NCBI GenBank assembly: GCA_035079385.1
Contig: JAVHKY010000004.1
Coordinates: forward strand, 16,771,001-16,835,000
Origin: Aspidiotus rigidus
Taxonomy: Eukaryota > Arthropoda > Insecta > Hemiptera > Diaspididae
Direction of reading: 5' to 3'
Length of the DNA stretch: 64,000 bases
Under the pieces are notes generated by a model. It saw only the letters and a list, made by a program, of their open reading frames with translations, made no database searches and was not told the origin of the DNA. Position 1 is the stretch's first letter; the number at the start of each line of letters is the position of its first letter. Positions 48,673 through 59,983 of this stretch are shown one piece after another. The position numbers were made by a program, and so were the translations under genes.

Positions 48673-48847
48673 ATGACGTCGTTTCCGTTAATCACGTCGA
48701 CTCTCTGCGTTATCGGAATCGTTACGTGCGCGTATTATTTCCTTCTCTTGTTGAGAAACCTGATCCTCGGCTTCAGAGGATTCATAGTGCCAAAATTTGT
48801 ACGTTTGAGTAACAGTGATCTCGTGAAGAAGTACGGAACATGGGCAG
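48673..48847 (+). CDS. SDR gene 2, first coding exon (membrane anchor)
   Basis: The ATG at 48673 is preferred over an in-frame upstream GTG at 48631, because it starts the hydrophobic leader [20 protein letters not shown]. The exon ends TGGGCAG|GTAAG. Phase +1 joins to TT|GTG in exon 2, restoring W-A-V-V-T-G, the usual SDR beta-1 strand of this branch. A possible 5' UTR splice acceptor (TTATTTCAG) lies at 48590-48598. Confidence 0.85.
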
Positions 48848-51800
48848 GTAAGATTGCCAGTTAGTGGTCTATTTTCCTTCTCTTGTGCCCCGGCCTCCGA
48901 CTAATTTTCATCGTTAAAAAGTTCTTGAAGACTACCTGCAAAAGTACGTAATACCCATCGACTTTTCAGGGTTTTTTTCTGCCGGTTATTACTCGGGGAA
49001 GAAAATTGAAAGAAAATCATTCTTTAATTTTCTTATCAAAATCGCAACGCAATAACGTGTTTTCGCCTTCCTCACTAAGGAAGGTCTTATGCAAATCAAG
49101 GAAGAACTGTGTAGCTATACCTACATCTTCACATAAACGATCCAACATACTTAAATAATTTTTTCAGTATTTATGTATCGGAAAATGAACTGAACGGAAA
49201 TTAGATATCGTCGTCATCCCAAAAATATGTGTTCTTGGGCCCTCTAGCTCCAATCTGAGATCATGAGTGCAATTCCCCTTTGATAACGTCACCCATTCCT
49301 CGAGCTGCCTCATGTCTATAGCTCGAAGACCTAAATTCTTTCAGGTCTTCCTCCCCCTTCTCTCTTACATCCATCGCTAGAGGGTCAAAATTATTTCATG
49401 CTATTAGCAGATAAAATATGTTTTTGCGACATAAAATTTTCAAGTCTCTCTCATGACGTCATACTCAACCCAGCTGACTTTTCCTAAAATTCCAAATTTC
49501 CACAAGTCCTCCCGGAATTCTCATACACTCGGGTTTCTAAAGTAAGTAAAAATCATGTCATTCCTCCCTGGGGGCGTAAAAAGGAGTGGGTACGCTCCCC
49601 CCACCCACCATAAATGGTCAAAGTAAAATCCTTCCCCTTCAGAAATTCCAACAGAAAATCTACTCTGTACTTTTTTTTCTTTTCATTCATCGTTCGGTAA
49701 AAACTGGCCTACCCTGATTTAATTAGGCTCTGAACTTCGTCAACGATGTTAAACGAGAAATGCGGAGAAACTGTTTTGTGGGTCGAATTGGTTTTGATAT
49801 TGAGAATTGAATTCGAAATTGGAGTCTCGATGAGTGTAAATTTTTCCGAGTCCCCTACTACCATACATAGCACAAAAGTCGGAATTCAACAGGGACCTGT
49901 TCTATGGAAGGATTTTGTTTTTTGGAAATTTGGGCGTCTCGACGAGCGCCGATTTTGACGATCGAGACTTCTCTTATACAACTCAAGAGTTTAAAATTGT
50001 TTCAAGTCCCACTGTTTCCCATAAAACAGGTTCCCTACACCTTTCGTTCAACTCCGCTAAAGGACCCGTGAGATTTTCTTACTTTCTTCTATGTGAGATT
50101 CGTAGGACATTCTTATGCCACTTCCAAGAGCACCTAAAGCCTTGATTCATTCTTCAGCCGTGGCCTCGATTTACCTCGAAGGCAAAGAAAAAGTAATTTC
50201 AAGTACACATCCCGGTTGACGGAGTCTGACAGATAACAGAATTCTTACAGAATGAGACTCACTTTATTCTCTGTCACTTTCAAAAATGACAGAATTGTGA
50301 CAGAATCATGTCAGACAGACAACATCATTATGACAGAGTTGTGGTAGAATTCTGGCAGAATTTAAAAGTACTGCCATTAGTCTGTTGTCATTCTCAAAAT
50401 ATTTTGCTGTCATCATTGTGTTAGAATTAAAGCGGAATGGTCACAGAATACAAACGTCAGGTAAAAACAGAAATGGGAGAAAAAAAAAAAAATGTAATGT
50501 CGTTTTCACTTTAGTGTTGTATCAGAAATCTGTTGAAGTTGTGACAGAATTTCTACAAGATAATGACAGATTTACGACATGAATGTTACATGATTACGAC
50601 ACAATTATGACAGAAACATAATGGAATTATTTACCTGATTCCGTGGAATAGAGGAGGACGCCAACTTGCCGAACATTGATTGTAGGCAATTTTGGTGTAG
50701 ATTGAATTCAAATCATTTCATAAAGATATAGATTATAATTTTTTTGTTTCAAATTGATGACCAAACCATAATTATTTAAAAAGAATTTTGATTTTTCAGA
50801 ATAAAAATACGGATTTAGTGATAATAATTTTTTTGTTTTTCAATAATACTAGCAAGTCCGGCGCGCCTACGGCGCGCCTCTTAGTTTTTTGTTTTTTCAT
50901 TTTTATCTTATTCGAGAGCGCTATATAAACAGGAATAATTTTTAAAAATCTCGATAAATTATCTAGATATTTCTACTTTGGATATTGAAAAAAAAAAAAA
51001 GTAGAAATTCTCCAGACAACTTTTTTTTGGATATCTGTATTCAAAATTTTTATGCAAACACAAAGTTCTCATGGCTACTTTTAATTCTGTTATTTAGGGT
51101 TTTGGGTAAGGTAGATACATGAAACAAAGGGAGTAACTCTGGGGTTTAAGATTATTTGAAATTTCTTAGATACACTATTTTCTTTGTATCTTTTCATATC
51201 TCATAGTTCAATTCAATCTGCTTAGTTTTCTTTTCAAGCTTTTCTTCTTTCCTAATTTCATTCAATTTTGCACTCTTTCATTCTTTACTTGTTCTTCCAT
51301 ACAACCTTTTTTTTTTTCTTTCTTTCTTCATCGTTTCCTGAGTCTTCCAAATTGTTCTCTGCCTCAGTATCACACTCTTCCAGTTTTCCCTCTCTTCCTA
51401 TTCTTCTTTTTCAGTCCTCTGCATCCATCTTCTCCAATTATCCGTATGGTGATATTTAATTCTACGTGTCATCCTCTAATCTACAAATTAATGGAAGAAA
51501 AACGTTTCGATTCTAAGATTAGTTCATTCATTTCCCTTTTTCTCTTTCACTTTTTTTCTACCTTAAGATTTTTTTTGAAATCTTGTGTGTATTATATGTT
51601 GACAGTATAATTTGTTACTACAGTCGTTCCAATTTTCAGCGATGATTATTTCTTTGACCTCACTTTTTTACATGCAAATAATGTAACTCCTCCTATTTTC
51701 GAGTTGATTTAGTTGAGACTTTGAAAATCCCATCCTTCATTTACCTTAATTAGAACAAAATTTCTCAAGGCCCTCACTTTATTCCTTCGAGTCCACCCAC

Positions 51801-54800
51801 CTCCAACTAACAGTTATTCTTGACATCGAGTCCTGATTTGTGTAATTCACTATTCTCCAGGGATTCTTCTGTTAAATCCTAATGATGTTAAGAGCATCGC
51901 TAGTTTTTTATGATGTCAACTACCTAACCTAAATCGAGGTTCAATAGGAAACCTATTCCATAGGGGGAGGGATTTTTGAAAATTTTGGTGTCTCGCCATC
52001 ATTTACCTAGAACGATGGTTGATATTTTTCCAAGTCCTTTTCCTGTCATATATATCTTGGAAGTTGAAATTCTTCCATGTTCCTCTCTTAAAAAATATAG
52101 CTTGGAAGTTGAAAGTTTTTAAACTTATCCACTTGTCATAATTGCATAGGTCGATGTACAAAATGCGTTTTCAATTTCAACTCCTCTGATGGTTCAATTT
52201 TTTCCAAGTTCCTCTCCTGTCATATATAGCTCAATTCCCAATATTAAAAATCTTTTCAAATCTGACTCCTTTGATATTGAAAATTTTTCCTATCCCTTAT
52301 CTATCATAATAGAGCTCAAATGTCTCAATTTTTCCGAGTCCTTCCTGCTATAGTTGGCTTAATTTTCAAAATTTTATCAAATCAAATTCCTCTTTTTGGA
52401 ACCCCTCCAATTTTGAATTCAATTCTCAATATCAAAACCAATCCGTCCCATAGAAAAGGATGTGGGAATTCCTTATTCAACTTTATTAAACATGTGATTG
52501 TTTTCTATTACAGCCTTCAATTGAACTTCTTTTGGTTGAATCCTAGAAATCTGATTGGAAGCTTCATTACAATCCTTACTATCTTATTATACAGATAATC
52601 TGAGAATCTATCACCTTTTTTCCTGTTCTACTCTTCAAAATCAACATACTTCCTACAAAGTATTTTCTCAATTATCCTCTGACCTGTGTAATCATTTTCA
52701 ACACAGTTTCCAGCTCTCGCTACTACCTGTGTTAGTCAGTTCCATTTTCCAAATATTTCAGTTGCTTTTCTTCTTCTACTTCTTACAATGGAAGTGATTT
52801 TTGATTCAAAAAGTTGATATTGATAAGGGATCATCATATTTTGGTGACTACTATTTTCTATTTTGCCTATTAGCTCTCCTTCATTAGATACTTTCCATCA
52901 TTATGTGGACATTTGGACGTCATTAGAACTTTTTGCCAAATTAATTATCCTTCAATTTGCGAAGTGCTAAATTGTATCGGATAAAATGAGGTACGAAGTG
53001 CAAAGAGAAGGTCGTTACCGTTATAATATTAGGCTTTAGCTATTTTTTAGCTTAATTGTATCGGGTAAATTAGGTATGTGATGGATTTCGTCTGAAGCCT
53101 TTTTCTAGGGAACTGAGGTATGTTTTATGCGCTACTTTATTCCATTCTTCAGGGTTTTCCGAAACTCTTCATACTTGTTGATATTATTTATGGTACTATT
53201 CTTTTTCAACTTTTGTTGTGCCCTTTTCTTAGAATCGTACCCCCAACTTTTCCTGAATACATCCCTCTCAATTTCTCACACGATGTGTCTATAGTTGGAA
53301 TTCTGATTAGGTTTAAGCTCACACTTTTCTACGCTCATCTGTACAAAACGTATCTTTTATTTGATTCTCAGTTCACATCGGTTGCCCTCAATATGATCAA
53401 ACTGATTGCGCGCCTAAAAACTGCACTCTTTCACCCAAAATTAAGGACCCCACCTTGTAACTACGTACTTACGACCATAAAAACTTTCATTATTTCTTAA
53501 TCCTAGCTTAATTCTTGTATCACTCACATAAAAAAACAACCCTGCAACAAACTTGGATTCATTAAAAGTTAACCTATCCTCAGTCTTCAGCGAACAGAAA
53601 TTCCCACCATAAAGAGGTTATTTTTGCTCGATATGGAATTGGTCACTCTCAACTTGAACATTCTCATCTCCTCCTGGGTTTCCATGCTCTACCTTCATGT
53701 AAATCTTATTATGCAGATAATCTGACAATCTTATCATCTTTTTTCCTGTCCTACTCTCCAAAATCAACGTACTTCCCACAATATAATCTCAGTCTCATCC
53801 TCTGTCCCATGTAATCATTCCCAACACGGTTTCCAACTCCCGCAACTACCTATGGTACTTAATTACTCCAACTTATACATATCCATTTTCTTTCTCCTGC
53901 CTTAAAATTTGAGTACCACCATCTGACTCAATTGCTACCTCTTCTTCCAATCATCTTCCCTATCCTCACGTTCTTTTCGTTTGTTTTTCACTCCACTCCA
54001 GTTATTCGTATTTTCAGAATACAACCATAATACCATTTTACAAATATTTTAATCGCTTTTCTTCTTCTACTTCTTACAATTGAAGTGATTTTTATTCAAA
54101 AAGTTGACACTGATAAGGGATTCTCATATTTTTATGACTACTATTTTCCATTTTACCTGTTGGCTCTCCTTCATTAGATACTTATATTATCATTATAATT
54201 ATATGGACATTGTGACATCATTAAAACTTTTTGTCGAATTCATTTTTCTTATCTCACGTCCAAGAAAGTTAGCCACCTTTTATCGAGACTTTGGACATCT
54301 AACCTGAGGTGAGGTTGTTTAAAGAGGCGAGGTAATCGATGTAAGGTTGAATCGTTGTTACGTTTTATTTTGCTAGGCAATTCATTTTACGCAGATAGAT
54401 AAATTCGATGCTCGATATAGAATTGAATTGTTTTTTTTTTTTTCTTCCTTCAAATTTGCTAGGTAATTCATTTTACTCTTATATCTATATACAGTAATAG
54501 AATGCACGTATAATATTCGGTTTTAGCTATTTTTTAGCTAAATTGTATCGGGTAAATTAGGTATGAATCGCGGTGAGGAAAAGGGCACAGTTTTTAGTAT
54601 TATAAAATGGAGAACTTTTACACGCACGTTTGTGATAAGCACGTTTGTGATAATGAATCGTTGCACTTAAATAACCAATAATTATTAATTTTCTATTTTC
54701 TATTTTGCCTGTTAACCTTCAGTCGCTGTGACGTCATTAGAATTTCCGAATATTTTTTCTTATAATTTGCTAAGCAATTCGTATATATAGTAATAGAATA

Positions 54801-55916
54801 CACGCGTTAGCTATTTTTTAGCTAAATTGTATCGGGCAAATCAGGAATGAGAGGCAAAGGGTCATTTAGCTTTTTAGTATATTAGATTATTGAAAAATTG
54901 TACAAACTTGTATAACACAATTTACATTTTTTCAATAAAATTTTAATCAGAGCCCGTATTTTCAACGCTAGAAATGAGGAGTTTTAGCAATTTAATGTTA
55001 CATTTTTGGCATTATTTGGCATTGAAAAAAAAAAAAAAAAAATGAAAAACACGCGTTTTTAGTACTCTTACAAACTCACAACTAGAATTATTCAATTTCT
55101 ATTGAAATTACGTGATTTTTCACCAAAATAAACAAATTTTGGGGATCAAACTCATCAATACAAAAAGATAGCAAATTTTTTATCAACATTTTTAATTTTT
55201 CAATTTTGAACTAAAAATTCTTAGAAAAAAATACTATCCAATTTTTACCAAAATTGCTGAATTTTGCTTATTTTTAGCAAAATTCAAGAAAGTTTGTTCA
55301 AGATTTTATAATTTTGGACGAGATATTATAAAAAACTGGTTATTTTCGGCCTCATTCTGCTTTAAGCCCCAATTTTGGCAAAATTAAATTTCTTTACAGG
55401 ATTTGTCCAATTTTCCGCGTAAATACAAAATATACTTCCATCTGTAATGTTTGATATAAGTTTGAATTGACTCTGTACATGGTAGGCAACTCGAAAAAAA
55501 TTCGAAGACCCGAAGAATCTGTAGAACTTTTTGAAAAGAAAGACTGAACTTATATCTGATTCCCAAGCTTCCTACCCTTAGAGAAAGGTTTTGACAATTT
55601 CCGAGAAACCCTGACTCCCATTGTAATAATTAATAAACATAGCTCTCAAACTAGATAATGAAACTCTTATGAATTTAGGGATTTCAAACTTTAATAAATT
55701 TTGAAGTATAAGGCAACCAATGATTATTTAAATATGAGTTGATGGATGAAAAAATATCCAGAAAAGTTTTCCAAGTTTTTCTTGAAGGCCCAAAATGCAT
55801 GTACATATTTTAAACTAGAGCATGAGAAGAATTAATTAATTTTGAATGAAAAAGTGAAAACAATTTTGATTCTCAATATTCCTGAAGTTTTCTTCTTTTC
55901 TTTTTTTCTTTCTTTT

Positions 55917-55987
<71 letters not shown>

Positions 55988-58900
55988 GTCTGTTTTTTTT
56001 TTTCAACGAGCTATTTTACTATACACAGGGAGTCGTTAGCTTTTACTTTGGGAAAAAATATAGGGGTTGAATGAATTTGTAACAGTATAAGGACCGGAGG
56101 AAGTCAAGAGCGTCAGTAATGGATTTTGCTTTTTGAAGAGAACAAAGGAGACTTGAGAGGGGACAGAGAATGGTTTCTTCAGGTTTAGGAGGTATGGAAA
56201 AGTGAAGAAATGGACTCCTCAGCTTGGCAGTGTTGGCATGAGGGGGCGAGTGGAACGCTCTGGGAAAAGGAAGAAGTGAGTTAGGGTGTGCTAAATTCTT
56301 AGTCATTCTATGACTATTTAATTCTTTATGGCGCGTGGCATGAGGAACAAATTGAAGATAGAAATCAGGAATTTTTAACTAAACAAAGTTCATTATGGGG
56401 TTCAGAGGACCGAAAGAAAGTTGACGGTAAGCGATAATGCGCGTCTTGAATTTTCCGTGAAACTTAAAAATGATAAAGAATTGGAATCAGGAAGCTTAAC
56501 CTCTGTTGAATGTGATCAGACTCTAAACGCTTTGGAGAAAAAGAGTTAACTTACGCATAAGATGACATTAAACTAAGTTTACCTTACAGCTGAGCTAAGA
56601 GAGAGGAACACGAAAAAAAATTTCAGGCTGCAAACCAGAAGCCAAAAACGGAAATGATGAGCAGGTTCTAGGCTAGCTCGATTAATATTGAACTAGACTC
56701 ATTTTTAGGTAAGAAACTTAATAGGCTAAATATTCTTTGTAGCTCCACTGTCACAATTTTGAAGACAAAATTCTCACAATATTCTAACGCAAATTGAGAG
56801 ATATTTTGACAAGAATATTGCAGATTGGCAGCATTCTTTTAGCTTTCTGTCACAATCTTGATGACAAAATTCTCACATCATTCTAACGCAATTTGAGAGA
56901 TATTTTGACAGGAATATTACAGATTGGCAGCATTCTATATCACATTTTCTGTCATAATTTCAACAGCAGAATCCTCACAGTATTTTACACACATAATAAC
57001 AGTATTCTTACAAAATTATAGGTACCTGAAGTGACACAATTTTACCAGAATTGTAACAAAACTAACAGAATCCTCACATTCTGACAGATGGCAGAATAGG
57101 TCCCACATTCCGACAGAATTATTGCAGATTGGTGGCATTTTGTCATTTTTCGTCAACCGGGATGGGACTGATAAAAAAAACATGAACTAATTTCTTTGGC
57201 TCTTCTAGAACTTTTTTCTTCCTGTTGATTAGATCGATGGGTAAGCTAAAATCATTGCATATTTCTTTACTCACTCAAAATTTTCTCACATTTATTCCCT
57301 CTCTATTCGCCTCTCCGCTTTGCTCTTTCTCCCTCCCTCAATCTCTATGTCTTTCTCATTCCCTCACCATAATGGCTAACCATCGTATGTACCAATAGAA
57401 ATTTACACACAAAGCGAGGCCTTTCTCTGTATTGCTTGAAACGACATCGTTCCAAGTTGAGTGAACCTAAATACCAGATTTACAAAGTTCCTATGACGTC
57501 ATCATGAGACGTATCAAAAGTCGATGTAATACAATACAATTACTAGTCTAAGAATGGGGGCAAACGAGCGGAGTGAATCCATTCAACTCAACATACAGTA
57601 TACTGCGTCTGTACTACAAAGCTAAGAGTGGGGTCCGTCCGCTAGTTAGCCTAACATACAAAATAATAGGATCATACTAAGCTAAGAAATATGACGTCAT
57701 TATGACCGACATGGACGCACTGAAAATAGTTAGAATCGATCCCCCTCCCCCCATCGATTACTCGTATTTGAGCCACTGCTCTGATGCCGCCCCGCAATCG
57801 TGTTTCAGTAGGCTCCCTCCCAAGATTCGAGAATTGGAATAAACTGACGCGACACGAGCGATCCATCGGACTTCACGATGCCCTCCTCCAGATTGTAATT
57901 TCATTCAATTTCTGAATTAGGTCAAGCCAATGGATGACATATTCCTTTCCTCCAGTTAGTAAATTTTGTAAGATCCTCTTCTATGATTTCTCTCCTGACA
58001 GTCAATGGTTCATAGTCATGTCGACCTCCTTATGATATCTATGGGTGACGCTAACAAGCATACAGAGTAGTTTACAACAACTGGGTCGAACGACTAGTGA
58101 AAGGGTGGATAGAGCGCATGCGCTACCGGCACTTTATAATCTTGTCACCCGTTAGGCGCCTTCTTGAGTGGGTCAAAGTTGACTTAGAAGAAGGGAAACG
58201 AGTCGAGTTCAGTAATATCATATTGGTTCAAAACTAGAAATTTAAACCATTCTTCCAAGTTCAAAATCGTCTGGATCGCTGAAATGTTTGGTCCCAGAAT
58301 TTTGGTAGCATGAATTTTCAATTAATCTACCCCACCCTCCTCTGTTAATAGATATTTTCATCGCGGCTCTTTTGTTTTCGCTACTCAGGAGTTGTTCTCA
58401 TCAACTGTGTCGATTGAAATACCGCTCCGACGCGACAGCTCACCTCTTTTGCTAGACCTCTAGAGAGATGGGGTGGAGTAAGACATGATCCTGACCTATT
58501 TTGAGTATATGAGAATCCCGAGGGACTTGAGGAAATTTGCTGAACAAAAGTTGGCTGGGTTGAATGTGACGTCATTAGGGGAACTTTGAGAAATTTTTGT
58601 CGCAAAAACATACTCCATCTGCAAAGTGACGAGGTTATCGAACGCTATGAAGAGAAAACTATTTTGACTCTCGAGCAATGAATATGAGAGGAAAGGGGAT
58701 TAGATCTTCGCATTATAGATATGAAGTAGCTGGAGGACTGCGTGACATCAATGAAGGGGAATTGAACATTATCATGATCTTAGATTAAGGTTAGAGGGCC
58801 CAAGAACACATATTTTTGTCGTTCACTTCATTTCTAAATAGGTAGATACTGAAAAAATAAAAAATAATTTGAAGGTATTTCAAGTATATTGGATCGCCTA

Positions 58901-59983
58901 TGTGATGATAATGACTGCGTGATTTTTTTTGAAGGTTAATTTTCATAAGATCTCTCTTCGTAAGGGAAACCTTGTTTATGGATAACTCGAACTTTTTTCC
59001 ATACCCCCTAACAAAATTCAGCGAAGTCCTTTCCCACCACTTCTTCTAAGTTTTAGAGTATCTACCTACGGTCAACCTTCGAAAATTTTCGCAAATTTCA
59101 AAAGTAGGTCACAGCTCGCCACCCTCTTGGGAATCACAATTTTGTTGAAAGACAAAGGATGACCTTCCAATCCTCCAAGTGATCGAGAATATGGTCAATA
59201 TATGACGCCATTAGATGGATTAGTACATATCAGTGCTTCCTTCTCGTCTCCCCCCGCCGCCAAAAAGATCTACTCCGTAACTTCCTCTAGCTTTTAAAAT
59301 AAAATACTTTTCAGAGAGGCCGCTCTACTTCAGCTCCTTGGCTATAGTTATACTGGTTCATTTATAACCACACATACTTATGAAATTGATATTCGCTGTA
59401 TTCTCTTAAATTCATAATGATTTACACTATTGATATTTTATTCTAGATTTCGTAACAGTTAATTTAAAATTTTATTTTTCTCTGTTTTCAGTTGTGACCG
59501 GAGCCACGGACGGTATTGGCTTAGCCTACGCGAAAGAATTGGCAGCAAGAAAAGTGAATATTGTGCTAATAAGTCGAACAGAAGAGAAACTGAAAAGAGT
59601 TGCCGCTGAAATTGGTAAATGATATTTCTAATTTTTCATTTTTCTGTTCTACATGTATAAGCTTCAGTCTAACCCACATAATATTATTTTCGCGACTGTA
59701 AGCACAAGGGAGGATGAGATGGTGCTGAGCATCTCTCGACGTGTCACTAGTAAAAATATTTTTCAATAAAATTCGTTGAATACCTGCCCTTCATAGATAC
59801 GGCTCAGAAACCAATATGATGTAATAATTTACATTTTAGTACAGAGACCCCATTTTTTTCTTTTCTTTTCAGAAAGTGAATTTTTCGTCCAAACCAAAAT
59901 TATTACAGCCGATTTTAGCGAAGGTCGACCCGTGTACAAACGAATAGAAAATGAACTAAATCATATACCGGTAGGCATCCTAG
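48673..59983 (+). CDS. SDR gene 2: HSDL1/HSD17B12-like dehydrogenase, 5' three coding exons
   Basis: Exons 48673-48847, 59492-59614 and 59873-59983 join in frame. They encode an N-terminal hydrophobic anchor (residues about 5-30), a Gly/Arg-containing linker and [20 protein letters not shown], with TGxxxGxG at residues 61-68. [15 protein letters not shown] and [17 protein letters not shown] follow, to IPVGIL. The remaining exons (NNVG, YxxxK, C-terminus) are expected beyond position 64000; none was found between 59984 and the edge. The gene is a tandem paralog of gene 1 with identical internal exon lengths and phases. The predicted location is the ER membrane, cytosolic face, by family analogy. 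Intron 1 is 10.6 kb and contains a large nested inverted-repeat structure. Confidence 0.85.
49070..49560 (+). repeat. Outer inverted repeat, left arm (partner 58500-58990)
   Basis: Blocks AAGGTCTTATG, CGATCCAACATACTT, ATATGTGTTCTTGGGCCCTC, CTGAGATCATGA, TCTATAGCTCGAAGA, ATATGTTTTTGCGACA, TGACGTCATACTCAACCCAG and GGAATTCTCATACACTC recur in the same order on the opposite strand at 58990 down to 58500. Divergence is moderate, so the duplication is not recent. Confidence 0.7.
49760..50095 (+). repeat. Modular interspersed repeat copy (also at 62140-62470)
   Basis: It shares GAATTGGTTTTGATATT, GAGAATTGAATTC and AATTTTTCCGAGTCCCC with 62155-62300. It also contains AACAGGGACCTGTT and its partner AAAACAGGTTCCCTAC. 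Confidence 0.55.
50225..50640 (+). repeat. TGACAGAAT-type subterminal repeats, left
   Basis: At least eight words of the type (T)GACAGAATT or CAGAATT(C/G) occur at irregular spacing within 420 bp. They match the reverse-complement array at the other end. Confidence 0.65.
50870..50888. repeat. GGCGCGCC-TAC-GGCGCGCC hairpin in AT-rich DNA
   Basis: Two copies of the self-complementary octamer GGCGCGCC (50870-50877 and 50881-50888) are separated by three bases. It is a sharp GC peak inside an otherwise AT-rich element. Confidence 0.8.
51990..52420 (+). repeat. Array of TTTTTCCAAGTCC / TCATATATAGCT modules
   Basis: About six diverged copies of the TTTTTCCAAGT, CCT(G/A)TCATATATAGCT, GGAAGTTGAAA sequence occur in a row. 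It is the same module as the interspersed repeat at 7640-7766. The array is preceded by AGGAAACCTATTCCATAG, a diverged AACAGG palindrome. Confidence 0.5.
52575..54300 (+). repeat. Diverged direct duplication inside the 7-kb element
   Basis: 52575-52975 and 53705-54250 align collinearly through CAGATAATCTGA, CCTGTYCTACTCT, TTTCTTCTTCTACTTCTTAC, AAGTGATTTTT, AAAAAGTTGA, GGCTCTCCTTCATTAGATAC and GACATCATTA-like blocks. The second copy has about 140 bp extra in the middle. Non-coding. Confidence 0.65.
53030..54885 (+). repeat. Recurrent block AGCTATTTTTTAGCT + AATTGTATCGGGTAAAT
   Basis: Copies lie at about 53038, 54527 and 54802, with a partial copy (CTAAATTGTATCGGATAAAA) at about 52968. AGCTATTTTTTAGCT is nearly palindromic. 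Each is followed by TAGGTATG/CAGGAATG and a short A/G-rich tract. Confidence 0.6.
55895..55988 (+). repeat. (TTTC)n microsatellite
   Basis: A nearly uninterrupted tetranucleotide array of about 23 units, ending in a T-rich tract. Confidence 0.95.
56043..56306 (-). pseudogene. Possible LINE ORF2 C-terminal remnant
   Basis: The minus-strand frame ends [20 protein letters not shown], which resembles the C-terminal tail of Jockey-like ORF2 proteins after the Cys/His motif. No other LINE motif is preserved nearby. Confidence 0.25.
56745..57150 (-). repeat. TGACAGAAT-type subterminal repeats, right, with 99-bp duplication
   Basis: TGTCACAATTTTGA (56749) and TGTCACAATCTTGA (56848) start two direct units of about 99 bp, each with CTAACGCAAATTGAGAGATA-like and GCAGATTGGCAGCATTCT blocks. 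Further CAGAAT words reach the terminal repeat at 57151. Confidence 0.65.
57165..58499. other. Intronic sequence between inner and outer right arms
   Basis: No coding motif. Contains two TGACGTCA palindromes (57494, 57692) and the word AAACGAGCGGAGTGAATCC, related to the satellite at 22 kb. Confidence 0.4.
58500..58990 (-). repeat. Outer inverted repeat, right arm
   Basis: Reverse-complement partner of 49070-49560. On the plus strand it carries AGGGCCCAAGAACACATAT (58797), TTGGATCG (58890), GAATGTGACGTCATTAGGGG and ATATGAGAATCCCGAGGGAC. Confidence 0.7.
59492..59614 (+). CDS. SDR gene 2, cofactor-binding exon
   Basis: The acceptor TCTGTTTTCAG precedes TT (split Val), then [20 protein letters not shown] through AAEI. 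The donor is ATTG|GTAAAT. It is 123 bp, as in gene 1. Confidence 0.93.
59873..59983 (+). CDS. SDR gene 2, third exon
   Basis: The acceptor TTCTTTTCAG precedes AA (split Glu), then [20 protein letters not shown] to IPVGIL. The donor is CTAG|GTACG. It is 111 bp. About 62 percent of residues agree with the gene 1 exon by hand alignment. The preceding intron is 258 bp. Confidence 0.93.

Larger units (their letters stand above)
50208..57164. mobile_element. Large (7.0-kb) inverted-repeat element in intron 1 of SDR gene 2
   Basis: CATCCCGGTTGACG (50208-50221) is matched exactly by its reverse complement at 57151-57164. The first 430 bp and last 420 bp are both filled with irregular TGACAGAAT/ATTCTGTCA words (for example 50280, 50290, 50534, 56749, 56848, 57093). 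The interior is AT-rich, has internal direct duplications and shows no transposase, polymerase or capsid motif. A flanking duplication is not obvious. It is probably a non-autonomous DNA element of unknown superfamily. Confidence 0.6.

Noticed and set aside
52320..53500. Leu/Phe-rich ORFs in the 7-kb element, considered as membrane proteins or viral ORFs
   Set aside because: T-rich DNA gives hydrophobic readings by composition; no conserved motif of Polinton, virus or transposase proteins.
58381..58678. Two overlapping minus-strand ORFs
   Set aside because: They lie in the outer inverted-repeat arm and have no counterpart frame in the other arm.
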